Shown: positions 18,259-28,032 of the stretch, one piece after another
Position numbering within the stretch: position 1 is the first letter of the stretch
Layout: each line of letters starts with the position of its first letter
Source: Thalassotalea sp. G2M2-11
Lineage (GTDB): Bacteria > Pseudomonadota > Gammaproteobacteria > Enterobacterales > Alteromonadaceae
DNA: 64,000 nucleotides
Assembly: GCF_017168195.1 (NCBI RefSeq)
Contig: NZ_JADNYL010000001.1
Location: 1,116,001 to 1,180,000 of the forward strand
Direction: 5' to 3'
Made by a program: the position numbers and the translations under genes
The notes under the pieces: generated by a model
Databases searched by the model: none
Told to the model about the DNA's origin: nothing
Seen by the model: the letters and a program-made list of their open reading frames with translations, nothing else

Positions 18259-19497
18259 TTACATTTTCTGTTGTTTTTTGGCGCGTTTTTTCGCTTTTGC
18301 TTTTTTCTGAGCGGTCGATTTTTTCACTTTTGGTTTTTTCAAGGCAACTTTGGCTTCTTTATGTTTAGGACGCAAGCCTTCAATGACACGACGGGGCAAT
18401 CGCTCATCCATATAACGTTCGATTTTCCCGATAACAGGCATATCATGAGCTTCAACTAAAGAGATAGCCGTACCTTTGTTTCCTGCACGCCCAGTTCTTC
18501 CGATACGATGTAAGTAGATATCTGCTTTTCTTGGCATGTCAAAATTAATCACATGGCTAATATCATCAATATCTAATCCGCGTGCCGCGACATCGGTAGC
18601 CACCAAGACATTCACCTTGCCATTACGGAATCGTTCAACTGCATTATTGCGTTTATCTTGCGGCATCTTTCCTTCGAGCCAAACACAAGGGATGTCTTCG
18701 GCGTAGAGTTTGCCTGATAAAAATTGTACTGTTTCTCGTTTGTTCGCAAAAACCACTGCTCGTTTGACTTCGTCTTGCTTTAATAAGTTACTGAGTAATT
18801 GAAACTTATGGTTTTTATCATCGGCTAAGTGTAGCCATTGGTGGATTTTAGCTTTTTCTTTACGCGATGGATTCGCTTCTAAAAATACCGGCTCATTTAA
18901 TATCTCTTTTGAGAACTTTAAGACATGTGAACCTTCAAGTGTGGCTGAGAATAACAAGGTTTGTTTGCGCCATCTAGCTTCACCAATGATACGGTTAATT
19001 GTCTCGGCAAAGCCCATATCAAGCATGCGATCCGCTTCATCTAGAATTAAAATTTCTATTTCGCGTGCATCAAATTGTTCGTTTTCAATATATTCGAGTA
19101 AACGCCCCGGTGTGGCGATTAGCATATCAGTGGTTTCGGTTAAAATTTCTTTATGGCTGCCATAATTGACACCACCAGTAATGACACCGGTTTTAATATT
19201 AGTGAGTTCGGTTAGTTTTTCACTTTGTTCATTAATTTGTAGTGCTAATTCTCGGGTCGGAGAAAGGACTAATACTCGAGGGAAACCCGGTTTAGTACGA
19301 GGGTAATCGAGTAAATGTTGGGCGGCTGGTAATAAAAATGCAGCGGTTTTTCCCGTGCCGGTGGGGGCAGAAGCCAGTACATCTTTACCCGCCATAGCTT
19401 CTGGTAACACTAATGATTGTATTGATGTTGGTTTGGTAAAACCGATATTTTTTATTCCGCCTAGAAGTGCTGAATCTAGATCAAACTGCTCAAACAT
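18259..19497 (-). CDS. srmB: DEAD-box ATP-dependent RNA helicase SrmB
   Basis: A 412-residue DEAD-box helicase. Motif I is APTGTGKT (K50), followed by motif Ia PTREL, the DEAD box at 153-156 (LDEADRMLDMGF), motif III SAT, motif V VLVATDVAARGLDI and motif VI HRIGRTGRAG. Its sequence and its short lysine-rich tail (from about 375) fit SrmB, which helps early assembly of the 50S ribosomal subunit and is most important in the cold. The stretch RWRKQTLLFSATLEG is typical of SrmB rather than RhlE or DeaD. It is monocistronic and convergent to nothing on this side; fecR lies downstream. Confidence 0.87.
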   Translation of the reverse strand: MFEQFDLDSALLGGIKNIGFTKPTSIQSLVLPEAMAGKDVLASAPTGTGKTAAFLLPAAQHLLDYPRTKPGFPRVLVLSPTRELALQINEQSEKLTELTNIKTGVITGGVNYGSHKEILTETTDMLIATPGRLLEYIENEQFDAREIEILILDEADRMLDMGFAETINRIIGEARWRKQTLLFSATLEGSHVLKFSKEILNEPVFLEANPSRKEKAKIHQWLHLADDKNHKFQLLSNLLKQDEVKRAVVFANKRETVQFLSGKLYAEDIPCVWLEGKMPQDKRNNAVERFRNGKVNVLVATDVAARGLDIDDISHVINFDMPRKADIYLHRIGRTGRAGNKGTAISLVEAHDMPVIGKIERYMDERLPRRVIEGLRPKHKEAKVALKKPKVKKSTAQKKAKAKKRAKKQQKM

Positions 19498-19590
19498 AAT
19501 GATTTTTGCTCGAATTTAAGATGTGCAAATTATAGAGGTAAAGTGATGATTTACCTATAGCTGCACAGAAAAAGTTTATAAAACCAGCTT

Positions 19591-20115
19591 TTATTGTGTT
19601 AATAAATCACTGATCTCTTGTTGAAGTTGTTGGCACCAAAGATTGATACGCTCATCACTTAGTGCATATTGGTTGTCTTCATCGAGTGCCAATCCAACAA
19701 AGTTTGTTTTATCTTGGGTTAGGGCTTTTGACGCTGAAAACTCATATCCTTGGTTTGGCCAATACCCAATAACATAGCCGCCTTGAGCGATCACTTGTTC
19801 ATGTAACATGCCTAGAGCATCTTGGAACCATTCAGTATAGCCAATTTGATCACCCATGCCATATAACGCAACCACCTTGTTATTAAGATCTAAATGGCTA
19901 ATGTCATCCCAATGACTTTCCCAGTCTTCTTGGATTTCTCCGTAATCCCAAGTAGAAATACCAAAAATTAATAAATCAAACTGTTCACAGTGGGCTAACG
20001 GAACATCTTTTAAATTAAATAACTCAACATCGCCTTGAGGAAAATGTGCCTGAATTTTTTCCGCAGCTATCTCGGTATAACAAGTTGTAGAGCCATAAAA
20101 TAGACCAATTTTCAT
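19591..20115 (-). CDS. fldB: flavodoxin FldB
   Basis: A 174-residue long-chain flavodoxin carrying FMN as low-potential electron carrier. The FMN phosphate loop is at the N terminus (GLFYGSTTCYTE), and WDYGEIQEDWE and YGMGDQIGYTEWFQDALGML form the two other flavin loops. FldB rather than FldA is indicated by the close overall resemblance, including FVGLALDEDNQYALSDERI. The ATG at 20115 is used because the family starts there (MKIGLFYG); an upstream in-frame ATG would add 15 unrelated residues. In E. coli fldB is divergent to xerD-dsbC-recJ; here it is divergent to dsbC directly, and xerD is missing. Confidence 0.93.
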   Translation of the reverse strand: MKIGLFYGSTTCYTEIAAEKIQAHFPQGDVELFNLKDVPLAHCEQFDLLIFGISTWDYGEIQEDWESHWDDISHLDLNNKVVALYGMGDQIGYTEWFQDALGMLHEQVIAQGGYVIGYWPNQGYEFSASKALTQDKTNFVGLALDEDNQYALSDERINLWCQQLQQEISDLLTQ

Positions 20116-20317
20116 GAGAATAACTCGATTTTTATTGGAAGGGTGCAAAATTGGCGGCAAGTTTAACAGATGTGCTTATTATGATGCTAGTTTCACTATG
20201 ACTTTTTATGGTGATAATAGCACTGTCTCGTGCACGCTGATTGATTTTTACTTAAATTCACTGTAATTTTGTCGGTCTTATTAAGGTCTATACAGTTAGA
20301 CACGCATTTACTGGCGT

Positions 20318-20586
20318 TAATACCAATGGAAATAAATATTTAACCAGTTCAGAGCTGTGTCAGGAGAGTTAGAACAAAACAAATTGATGCTGGTGTAGTT
20401 ATTCTCCATCAAAGCAATTTGTAACGTTATCACTTTCATGACAAGCTCCCAAAGGGCGAGTTTAAAAGGCTTATATGCTGCGTAATTGATTTTGACAAGG
20501 GAATAACCATTCTCTGCAATCAATGCCTTGTCTATAAGCCTTTTAATTCTCGCTGAATGATCAAATTATTAATTCCATTGGTATAA
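20318..20586. repeat. miniature inverted-repeat element (family B)
   Basis: About 269 bases bounded by inverted repeats: the left end TTAATACCAATGGAAATAA and the right end, complemented, TTATACCAATGGAATTAAT. It encodes nothing convincing; a 68-codon open frame on the minus strand spans most of it but has no ribosome binding site. It lies in the 504-base fldB-dsbC gap, where xerD would stand in E. coli. TTATACCAAT ends are frequent in non-autonomous elements of marine gammaproteobacteria (recollection), but I cannot name a parent element. Confidence 0.6.
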
Positions 20587-20619
20587 GTTCAGTGAAAAAT
20601 ACAAAATTTGGGAAGTTTT

Positions 20620-21387
20620 ATGTATAAAGTATTAGCCTCAGCGTTGCTGATAGTTATTTCAAGTGGTTTACTCAAAGCCAATGCGACCAGTGGGCAGCAA
20701 CATTCAAGTGATGAAAAAGCCCAACTAATAAAGCAGTTATCAGAGACCATAGGTCTGGAAGTTGTTTCTGCTAAACCTTCTCCTATGGCAGGCCTTATTG
20801 AAGTTGTCACTTCTCAAGGTATGTTTTATACAAGTAGTGATGGTAAGTTTTTAATACACGGTAAATTGTACGGTTTAGCTGGTAATAATGTAGTGAATCA
20901 TACCGAAGAAAGCCTTGCTAAAGTGCGTGTTGACGGCATGAAACAATTTGAAAATGACATGATTGTTTATCCTGCTAAAAATGAGAAACATGTCATCACT
21001 GTGTTTACTGATATTACTTGTGGCTATTGCCGTAAACTTCATAAACAGATGGATCAACTGAACGACAAAGGTATTACTGTTCGTTATTTAGCGTATCCAA
21101 GAGCGGGAGTGAAAGATCAGTTCGGACAGCTTTCACAAGGGTTTAAAGATTTACGTTCTATCTGGTGCCATGAGAATCCTGCTGAAGCATTAACCAAAGC
21201 AAAACTAGGTTCATCGGTCGCACAACGAGTTTGTGATAAACCTATCGAAGATGAATTTAATTTTGGTCGTCAAATTGGCGTCAGCGGCACACCGGCAATT
21301 ATTTTTGATAATGGTTTTATGTTGCCAGGTTATAAAGAACCTGACGCGATATTATCCATTTTAGAAAGTTTTACGGCAGACAGCTAA
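20620..21387 (+). CDS. dsbC: thiol:disulfide interchange protein DsbC
   Basis: A 255-residue periplasmic disulfide isomerase. A signal peptide (1-22, ending LLKANA) precedes the dimerisation domain (about 25-85) and a thioredoxin-like domain with active site C134-G-Y-C137 and a second structural pair C183/C205. The cis-proline loop is GVSGTPAIIF. It repairs wrong disulfides and is kept reduced by DsbD. The ATG at 20620 is chosen because GGGAAG lies five bases before it; an in-frame TTG at 20608 overlaps that site. recJ follows after 42 bases, so the two are likely co-transcribed, as in E. coli. Confidence 0.95.
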   Translation: MYKVLASALLIVISSGLLKANATSGQQHSSDEKAQLIKQLSETIGLEVVSAKPSPMAGLIEVVTSQGMFYTSSDGKFLIHGKLYGLAGNNVVNHTEESLAKVRVDGMKQFENDMIVYPAKNEKHVITVFTDITCGYCRKLHKQMDQLNDKGITVRYLAYPRAGVKDQFGQLSQGFKDLRSIWCHENPAEALTKAKLGSSVAQRVCDKPIEDEFNFGRQIGVSGTPAIIFDNGFMLPGYKEPDAILSILESFTADS

Positions 21388-21429
21388 TTGTCTGAACATT
21401 TTTTTTATACATCAGGTAAGTGACTGTTC

Positions 21430-23157
21430 ATGGATAAAACTATTGTTCGTCGCGATCGTGTTGATGATAGCCACTTACCTGAAAGCTTACACCCCGTTAT
21501 TCGTCAAATTTACGCAACCCGAGGCGTAAAAAACGAACAAGAATTACAACTGAATGTAAAACACTTGCTCGATGCTAAGCAAATGCTGGGTATCGAGCGC
21601 GCTTGTGAATTGCTATATCAGGCACTTGTTGAGCAGCAACGCGTCTTTATCATTGGCGACTTTGATGCTGATGGCGCAACCAGCACGGCATTGATGATGA
21701 GTGCACTGTCGGCATTTGGCAGTCAACACCATGAATTCTTAGTGCCTAATCGCTTTGATTATGGTTATGGCTTAACGCCAGAAATTGTCAATATAGCAGC
21801 GAAACAAGGGGCCGAAGTATTAATTACTGTCGATAATGGCATTAGTTGTATCGCAGGTGTCGATAAAGCGAAAGCGCTCGGTTTAACTGTGATTGTGACC
21901 GATCATCACCTGCCGGGTAAAACATTGCCAAACGCCGATGCCATTGTGAATCCGAATCAAGTTGGCTGCCTGTTTCCCAGTAAATCGATTGCTGGTGTCG
22001 GTGTCGCGTTTTATTTTATGGTGGCCATGCGGGCTTATTTACATGAACGTAGTTGGTTTGAACAGCAAGGGATCCAGCCGCCCAATATCGCACAGTACCT
22101 TGATCTAGTGGCGCTTGGCACTGTGGCCGATGTGGTGTCGTTAGATGCAAATAATCGTATTCTGGTTGAGCAAGGGCTTAAACGTATTCGCGCTGGAGTA
22201 ACCCGTCCAGGGATCCAAGCCTTAATTGAAGTGGCAGGTAAAAATCAACCAAGTTTAACCGCGGCAGATTTTGGTTTTGCGCTCGGGCCTAGAATCAATG
22301 CTGCAGGGCGGTTAGACGATATGGCTTATGGCATTAACTGTTTGCTGGCTTCTGATTTAATGAGTGCACGGGTGATGGCGGCAGAGCTTGATAGTTTAAA
22401 TAAAGCGCGCCGTGAAATAGAACAGGGCATGCAGCAAGAAGCTGAAACAGTGATGAAGCAGCTTAATTTTACTGAAGAAGCTTTACCCTTTGGTCTTGCG
22501 CTATACCACCAGCAGTGGCATCAAGGGGTGATCGGCATTGTGGCTGGAAGGCTAAAAGAAAAATTTCATCGACCTAGCGTGGTCTTCGCTGCTAATGAAA
22601 CAGGCACTGAGCTAAAAGGCTCAGCACGCTCGATCCCTGGTCTTCATATTCGAGACTTACTTGAGTACATTGCCAGTCAGCACCCGGCACTGATCATAAA
22701 GTTTGGTGGTCATGCGATGGCGGCAGGATTATCAATAGCTCCTGAAAATTTTGCACAATTTCAACAATATTTTAATGAATATGCCCAACAATGGTTAACG
22801 GAAGAAGCCTTGCAAGGTAAATTGTATTCTGATGGCCAGCTTGATATTCAAGTGATGAACCTTGCGTTTGCTCAGTTATTACAACAAAGTGGCCCATGGG
22901 GACAAAACTTTACTGAGCCTGTATTTGATGATGACTTTGAATTAGTGCAGCAACGTATCGTTGGTGAAAAACATTTGAAGATGGTGGTGCAAAAACAAGG
23001 GCAAGTGTTTGATGCCATTGCTTTTAATATTGATATAAAACAGTGGCCTAATAGCCAAGCAAGTAAAGTTCATCTTGCATACCGCCTTGATATTAATGAG
23101 TTTCGAGGCAAACGAAATGTTCAGTTAATGGTTGAGCACCTCGCCTTAGTAAGTTAA
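21430..23157 (+). CDS. recJ: single-stranded-DNA-specific exonuclease RecJ
   Basis: RecJ, 575 residues, a 5'-3' single-strand exonuclease acting in RecFOR recombination, mismatch repair and base excision. DHH-family motifs are visible: FIIGDFDADGATS (D77, D79, D81), VDNG (about 134-137), the DHH triad at 158-160, the RINAAGRLDD motif near 300 and the DHHA1 region with GGHAMAAGLS. The OB-fold region is C-terminal. The length matches E. coli (577). It follows dsbC and precedes prfB, with a 139-base gap before prfB that may hold a separate promoter. Confidence 0.97.
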   Translation: MDKTIVRRDRVDDSHLPESLHPVIRQIYATRGVKNEQELQLNVKHLLDAKQMLGIERACELLYQALVEQQRVFIIGDFDADGATSTALMMSALSAFGSQHHEFLVPNRFDYGYGLTPEIVNIAAKQGAEVLITVDNGISCIAGVDKAKALGLTVIVTDHHLPGKTLPNADAIVNPNQVGCLFPSKSIAGVGVAFYFMVAMRAYLHERSWFEQQGIQPPNIAQYLDLVALGTVADVVSLDANNRILVEQGLKRIRAGVTRPGIQALIEVAGKNQPSLTAADFGFALGPRINAAGRLDDMAYGINCLLASDLMSARVMAAELDSLNKARREIEQGMQQEAETVMKQLNFTEEALPFGLALYHQQWHQGVIGIVAGRLKEKFHRPSVVFAANETGTELKGSARSIPGLHIRDLLEYIASQHPALIIKFGGHAMAAGLSIAPENFAQFQQYFNEYAQQWLTEEALQGKLYSDGQLDIQVMNLAFAQLLQQSGPWGQNFTEPVFDDDFELVQQRIVGEKHLKMVVQKQGQVFDAIAFNIDIKQWPNSQASKVHLAYRLDINEFRGKRNVQLMVEHLALVS

Positions 23158-23296
23158 TGGGGTAAAATCGTTCTCAATATCTTCAAGAGAAATAATAAAA
23201 TAGCCGCATCTGAGCATTTATTTGGTTGAGCAATTAGGCTACAATGCGCGACTAATTTTCCCTTATTTTCATCTGTTAAAGGCATTTAATTTAGTA

Positions 23297-24395
23297 ATGT
23301 TTGAAGTCAATCCGGTGTTATTTAAAGTCAAAGAAATTCGTGAACGTGCGCAAATGCTTCGGGGGTATCTTTGACTATGACCAAAAAGCTGAGCGTTTAG
23401 TTGAAGTTATTCGTGAGTTAGAAGTTCCCGAAGTATGGAATGAACCTGAGCGTGCGCAAGCTTTGGGTAAAGAAAGAGCTAATCTTGAAGCGGTAGTAGA
23501 AACCATTCAAAGCTTAGATGCGGGTTGCGATGATATTGAAGGTTTAGTTGAATTAGCCGTCGAAGAACAAGATGAAGAAACATTTAATGATGCTGCTGCC
23601 GAGGTCGCTGCGTTAGAAGAAAGCCTTGAGAAATTAGAATTTCGCCGAATGTTTTCTGGCGAACAAGACAGCGCAGATTGCTATTTAGATCTTCAGTCTG
23701 GCTCTGGTGGCACCGAAGCCCAAGATTGGGCAGAAATGTTGATGCGTATGTATCTCCGCTGGGGAGAAGCGCACGGCTTTAAAACCGAAGTTATTGAAGT
23801 CAGTGATGGCGATGTCGCCGGTATTAAAGGTTGTACAATCAAATATTCAGGTGATTATGCCTATGGTTGGTTAAGAACCGAAACCGGCGTGCATCGTTTA
23901 GTGCGCAAATCACCGTTTGACTCTAGTGGTCGCCGTCACACGTCGTTTGCCTCGGCGTTTATTTACCCTGAAATCGATGACAATATTGAAATCGATATTA
24001 ATCCAGCGGATTTACGTATTGATACTTTCCGTGCCTCTGGTGCGGGTGGTCAGCATGTTAACAAAACAGACTCTGCTATTCGAATTACCCATGAGCCAAC
24101 CGGTGCCGTAGTTGCTTGTCAGGCGGATCGTTCTCAGCATAAAAACCGTGCCACGGCAATGAAGCTCTTAAAAGCGAAGCTTTATGAAATGGAAATGCAA
24201 AAGCAGAATGAAAGTAAGCAAGAATTAGAAGATGGTAAGTCAGATATAGGATGGGGCAGTCAAATTCGATCGTATGTATTGGATGATAGCCGCATTAAGG
24301 ATTTACGCACTGGGGTTGAAAATAGAAACACCCAAGCGGTATTAGATGGTGATCTGGATAAGTTTATCGAGGCATCATTAAAATCAGGGCTGTAA
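23297..24395 (+). CDS. prfB: peptide chain release factor 2, with programmed +1 frameshift
   Basis: RF2, 365 residues, which ends translation at UAA and UGA. It is encoded in two frames: codons 1-25 from the ATG at 23297, an in-frame TGA at 23372-23374, then a +1 shift so that translation goes on from GAC at 23373 to the stop at 24393-24395. The joined product has the stop-codon-recognition tripeptide SPF and the catalytic GGQ loop ([12 protein letters not shown]), and the same length as E. coli RF2. This is the usual autoregulation: scarce RF2 favours the frameshift. It must not be annotated as a pseudogene, nor started at codons inside the first 75 bases. lysS follows, as in E. coli. Confidence 0.97.
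23358..23376 (+). promoter_or_regulatory. prfB: RF2 programmed frameshift site
   Basis: The sequence CTTCGGGGGTATCTTTGAC holds an internal Shine-Dalgarno-like GGGGG three bases before the slippery CTT, followed by TGA and C. This is the classic RF2 arrangement: the P-site tRNA-Leu slips from CUU to UUU while the weak UGA-C stop is awaiting RF2. Confidence 0.97.
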
Positions 24396-24446
24396 GTCCG
24401 TAAGTAACAACGAGTTCACATTTAATTAATTGAGATAATGCAAAAC

Positions 24447-26003
24447 ATGAGCGAGCAAGCACAAGACGAAAACAAATTGATTGCCGAACGTCGCGGCAAA
24501 TTAGCGCAAATTCGAGAAAACTGTTCGGCCAATGGCCACCCAAATAAGTTTGATCGAAAACACTATGCGGCTGATTTACAAGCTGCTCATGGTGAAAAAG
24601 ACAAAGAAACCTTAGAGGCTGAAACTGAGGTTTACAGCATTGCGGGTCGTATCATGGCTAAACGTGGTCCATTTTTAGTATTGCAAGATATGACGGGCCG
24701 AGTGCAAGCGTATGCTGATAAAAATGTACAAAAAGACATTAAAGCCCGTTGGGGTGGAGTGTTAGATATTGGTGATATTATCGGCGTCACAGGGACTTTA
24801 CATAAATCGGGTAAAGGCGATTTATACGTCAATATGAACGAGTACCAGCTATTAACTAAGTCGTTACGTCCATTACCAGAAAAGTTCCACGGCCTGCAAG
24901 ATACCGAAACTAAATATCGCCAGCGTTATGTTGATTTGATCATCAACGAAGAAACACGCAATACCTTTAAAGTACGTTCAAAAGTTGTTGAGGGTATTCG
25001 TCGATTCTTAGCGGAACGCGACTTTATGGAAGTTGAAACGCCAATGTTGCAAACCATCCCCGGCGGTGCAACGGCTAAACCTTTTACCACATTTCATAAT
25101 GCATTAGACATTGAAATGTTTATGCGCATAGCGCCAGAGCTTTATCTAAAACGTTTGGTTGTCGGTGGTTTTGAGCGAGTATTCGAAATTAACCGTAACT
25201 TCCGTAATGAAGGTTTATCGACGCGTCATAACCCAGAATTTACCATGATCGAATTCTACCAAGCCTACGCGACATATCATGATTTAATGGACTTAACAGA
25301 AGAAATGCTACGTACAGTGGCAGAAGACGTGTTAGGTACTAGTGTTGTTCGCAATACAGTGAAAAATGATGAAGGCGAAGTAATCGAAGAAAAGTTCTAT
25401 GACTTTGGCAAGCCATTTGCGCGTTTATCTATGGTTGATGCTATTTTACAGCACGCTAAAGAAGGCTTAATTACCGCAGAAGATGAAGCTGCATTACGCG
25501 ATCCTGAAAACAACTTTGATACCATTAAAGCATTAGCTAAAAAAGTACATGTTAAAGAAGGTGACGCCGCTAAGGTATGGGGACCTGGTAAATATATCTG
25601 CGAAATCTTTGAAGAAGTCGCTGAACATTTACTTGATCAACCTACGTTCATTACTGAGTACCCATGGGAAGTATCACCATTGGCACGCCGTAACGATGAA
25701 AACCCGTTTATAACTGACCGCTTTGAGTTTTTTGTTGGCGGCCGTGAGTTGGCGAATGGTTTCTCAGAGCTTAACGATGCGGAAGACCAAGCTGAGCGTT
25801 TCCGCAAGCAAGTGGAAGAAAAAGATGCTGGTGATGACGAAGCCATGCATTTTGATGAAGACTATATTCGTGCACTAGAGCATGGTTTACCACCAACAGC
25901 GGGTGAAGGTATTGGTATCGACCGTTTGGTGATGTTATTTACCGATTCACCAACCATTAAAGATGTGATTTTATTCCCTCATATGAAGCCGTTGTCTGAA
26001 TAA
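24447..26003 (+). CDS. lysS: lysyl-tRNA synthetase (class II)
   Basis: LysRS of about 518 residues, charging tRNA-Lys. The N-terminal OB-fold anticodon domain (about 60-150) is followed by the class II core: motif 1 near [14 protein letters not shown], motif 2 [15 protein letters not shown] with [11 protein letters not shown], and motif 3 [13 protein letters not shown]. The ATG at 24447 ([10 protein letters not shown]) is taken as start since it aligns with E. coli MSEQ; another ATG three codons upstream is possible. A strong terminator follows. It is last in the recJ-prfB-lysS block. Confidence 0.97.
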   Translation: MSEQAQDENKLIAERRGKLAQIRENCSANGHPNKFDRKHYAADLQAAHGEKDKETLEAETEVYSIAGRIMAKRGPFLVLQDMTGRVQAYADKNVQKDIKARWGGVLDIGDIIGVTGTLHKSGKGDLYVNMNEYQLLTKSLRPLPEKFHGLQDTETKYRQRYVDLIINEETRNTFKVRSKVVEGIRRFLAERDFMEVETPMLQTIPGGATAKPFTTFHNALDIEMFMRIAPELYLKRLVVGGFERVFEINRNFRNEGLSTRHNPEFTMIEFYQAYATYHDLMDLTEEMLRTVAEDVLGTSVVRNTVKNDEGEVIEEKFYDFGKPFARLSMVDAILQHAKEGLITAEDEAALRDPENNFDTIKALAKKVHVKEGDAAKVWGPGKYICEIFEEVAEHLLDQPTFITEYPWEVSPLARRNDENPFITDRFEFFVGGRELANGFSELNDAEDQAERFRKQVEEKDAGDDEAMHFDEDYIRALEHGLPPTAGEGIGIDRLVMLFTDSPTIKDVILFPHMKPLSE

Positions 26004-26028
26004 CTAACGTAAGCTGTTTCAATAATCT

Positions 26029-26056
26029 AAGCCGGTGTCATTCACCGGCTTTTTTG
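26029..26056 (+). terminator. intrinsic terminator after lysS
   Basis: A perfect 9-base GC-rich stem (AAGCCGGTG / CACCGGCTT) with loop TCATT and a T-run, 25 bases after the lysS stop. It may also serve the convergent DUF3667 gene. Confidence 0.92.
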
Positions 26057-26063
26057 TGTGTAA

Positions 26064-27266
26064 TTATATTTCTACGGCTCCCCAAATAAGGGCAATAATT
26101 GCGGTAATAGCGATTAAAAATATATACAGTAAGCCAATTAAAAAGAACTTTATTGACGTTAGCACATAGCCTTGCTGATAAACCCGCTTTTGCATAATGA
26201 ATAAATAAATTGGGATCCAAGCCATGGCTAGGGTAATGATAAACTGTAAACTATCGTTGATCAGTCCTCCGCTTAATGACAACACATCTTGAAACACAGA
26301 AATTAGCTCGATCATCAGCACTGTGAAAAAGATAAATGCATGACTATGAAGTGCTACCGTTAAATGTTCCATATAAAGACGATTTGAAAACAAGTACATT
26401 ACTTTTAATAGCAAGGCAAAAATAGGCAAGAGAATAAACATCAATTGAGGAAGTTTTGAGATTGCTGCCTGCAATAGTTTTTTTCTGTCTTCATTTAATA
26501 ATTTTGTTATTTTGCTTTCAATCAACTCGCTTTTTTCATTTAACTTTTCATTCTCTTGCTCAGATAAAAAAGGCAACGATAATGAGCCATCTGCGGCATT
26601 ACCGAGCGAGAATTCAAGCTTGCCATCATTAGCGCTCTGATTTGTAGGTGCGGTTAACAAATCAGACGGCTGCTCGCTTGGTGGAGCTTGTGGTTTGATA
26701 CTGTCATTGGCATTAATTGTCGCAAGCTCTTCTAATAAAACGTCTTTAGCTAAATTTAATTGGTCCGGAGTGTCACCCGCTTCCAGCTTATTAAGGTAGT
26801 CCTTTAGTTTGTCGATTTGCTGCGGATTGACTTGCTCTTCTTGAAGAGCGAGTAAGTTAATCTCTTTGCGAAACTCACTGATTTGTTCTTGGGTAATCGA
26901 CTTTTTATTATCAATAATTTCACTGCTTTGGTTGAAAAACTTTAGTGAGAGGAAAAATACAATGCTAATAAACAGGTACAGTCTTAGTGGTGGGACATAA
27001 TACACTCTTTTACCAGCAAAATATTGTAGTGTTAAAAATCCTGGTTTGAATATTAAAGGTAATAAAGTTCGGCTAGCTCTGGAATCAAAACTAAATATGT
27101 CATCTAGCAAGTGCAATATTACCAACCAAAAATAACGAATGGATGATTGTTCGGCTTGACCACATTGAGCACAATAAGGCCCGCTTAGTGGTTGGTTGCA
27201 ATTTTCACACTGTGTGATTGCAGTTTTATTTTGCGATGTCGAAGGTGTTAAGTGCTTTGTTTCCAT
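26064..27266 (-). CDS. DUF3667 domain-containing membrane protein
   Basis: About 400 residues. The N terminus has a zinc ribbon (C20-x2-C23 ... C32-x2-C35, CENCNQPLSGPYCAQCGQ), followed by the DUF3667 core (SRASRTLLPLIFKPGFLTLQY, GKRVYYVPPLRLYLFISIVFF), a charged linker of about 170 residues predicted helical, and four more TM helices at the C terminus. The function of the family is unknown. The ATG at 27266 is taken because the ribbon is then close to the N terminus; the frame stays open to an ATG at 27353. It converges on lysS and is divergent to the DUF1232 gene. Confidence 0.8.
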   Translation of the reverse strand: METKHLTPSTSQNKTAITQCENCNQPLSGPYCAQCGQAEQSSIRYFWLVILHLLDDIFSFDSRASRTLLPLIFKPGFLTLQYFAGKRVYYVPPLRLYLFISIVFFLSLKFFNQSSEIIDNKKSITQEQISEFRKEINLLALQEEQVNPQQIDKLKDYLNKLEAGDTPDQLNLAKDVLLEELATINANDSIKPQAPPSEQPSDLLTAPTNQSANDGKLEFSLGNAADGSLSLPFLSEQENEKLNEKSELIESKITKLLNEDRKKLLQAAISKLPQLMFILLPIFALLLKVMYLFSNRLYMEHLTVALHSHAFIFFTVLMIELISVFQDVLSLSGGLINDSLQFIITLAMAWIPIYLFIMQKRVYQQGYVLTSIKFFLIGLLYIFLIAITAIIALIWGAVEI

Positions 27267-27427
27267 TGAAAACTCATTGTTAACTTGCGAGTGGAAAATT
27301 AAATAACTCGGTGGTTCTTTTATTTTCACACAAATTTTACATTTATTTTGCATTCATTAGTGATGCTTGGTCAATCTTCTGCTAGATTAAACTTAGGTAC
27401 GATAAAGCCAACCGTAGGAGAATAAGA

Positions 27428-27976
27428 ATGGCGTTTGAAGTGACTTTTGAATTATCTGACTCAGATCTGGATCATTTTCGTGAAGTAATGAAGAAGGCTC
27501 AACAAGGAGCCAAATCACTTTCACAAACCGATATTTTAAATAATGCCCGTAAATTGAGTGAGGACGTTAAAGGTGGGGTTCCTGCTTTTGTCAGTGAGCG
27601 AATAAAAAAATTAGAGACGCTTGTCGCTATGGTCGAAGATAGTGAGTGGCAAATCCCAGAAGAAGAAAAAATGGATGTGTTAACGGCTCTAGCCTATTTT
27701 AGTGATCCTGAGGATTTAGTGCCTGATCATATCCCTGCACTCGGTTTTCTTGATGATGCGATTATGATCGAATTGGTCGCTGAAGAGTTAAAAGATGATA
27801 TCGAAGCGTTCGAAGAGTTTTGTGCCTACCGTGAGCGAGAACAAGGGCGTGCGGGTGATACCCCAATCACGACTGAAGACTGGTTAGATGCAAAACGTCG
27901 AGAATTACATAGCCGTATGCGTAACAGAAGAACAACACGTCGTGGTGGTCGTTCATCATTTCGCTCTATTTTCTAA
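27428..27976 (+). CDS. YkvA/DUF1232 domain protein
   Basis: A 182-residue protein. The centre (about 75-125) has the DUF1232 (YkvA) signature: an ALAYFSDPEDLVPDHIPALGFLDDAIMI stretch in which the D..D.IP..G..DD pattern is typical. The N-terminal part is acidic and helical; the C-terminal tail is strongly basic (RNRRTTRRGGRSSF), which could bind nucleic acid or acidic lipids. The family function is unknown. GTAGGAG lies about seven bases before the ATG at 27428. It stands alone with a bidirectional hairpin downstream. Confidence 0.85.
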   Translation: MAFEVTFELSDSDLDHFREVMKKAQQGAKSLSQTDILNNARKLSEDVKGGVPAFVSERIKKLETLVAMVEDSEWQIPEEEKMDVLTALAYFSDPEDLVPDHIPALGFLDDAIMIELVAEELKDDIEAFEEFCAYREREQGRAGDTPITTEDWLDAKRRELHSRMRNRRTTRRGGRSSFRSIF

Positions 27977-27997
27977 ATACGATTAGCTCGTATGATA

Positions 27998-28032
27998 ACT
28001 AAAAGGCTGGTTGGTTATTCACCGCCTTTTAG
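27998..28032. terminator. bidirectional terminator between convergent genes
   Basis: A 9-base inverted repeat CTAAAAGGC / GCCTTTTAG with further GGT/ACC pairing inside. It lies between the stop of the DUF1232 gene and overlaps the stop of the small minus-strand gene at 28029-28199. Confidence 0.65.

Noticed and set aside
20317-20523. 68-codon open frame on the minus strand in the fldB-dsbC gap
   Set aside because: It lies wholly in the inverted-repeat element, has no ribosome binding site and no recognisable domain.
23297-23374. prfB as a broken gene because of the TGA at codon 26
   Set aside because: The site has all parts of the known RF2 programmed frameshift and the downstream frame is intact.
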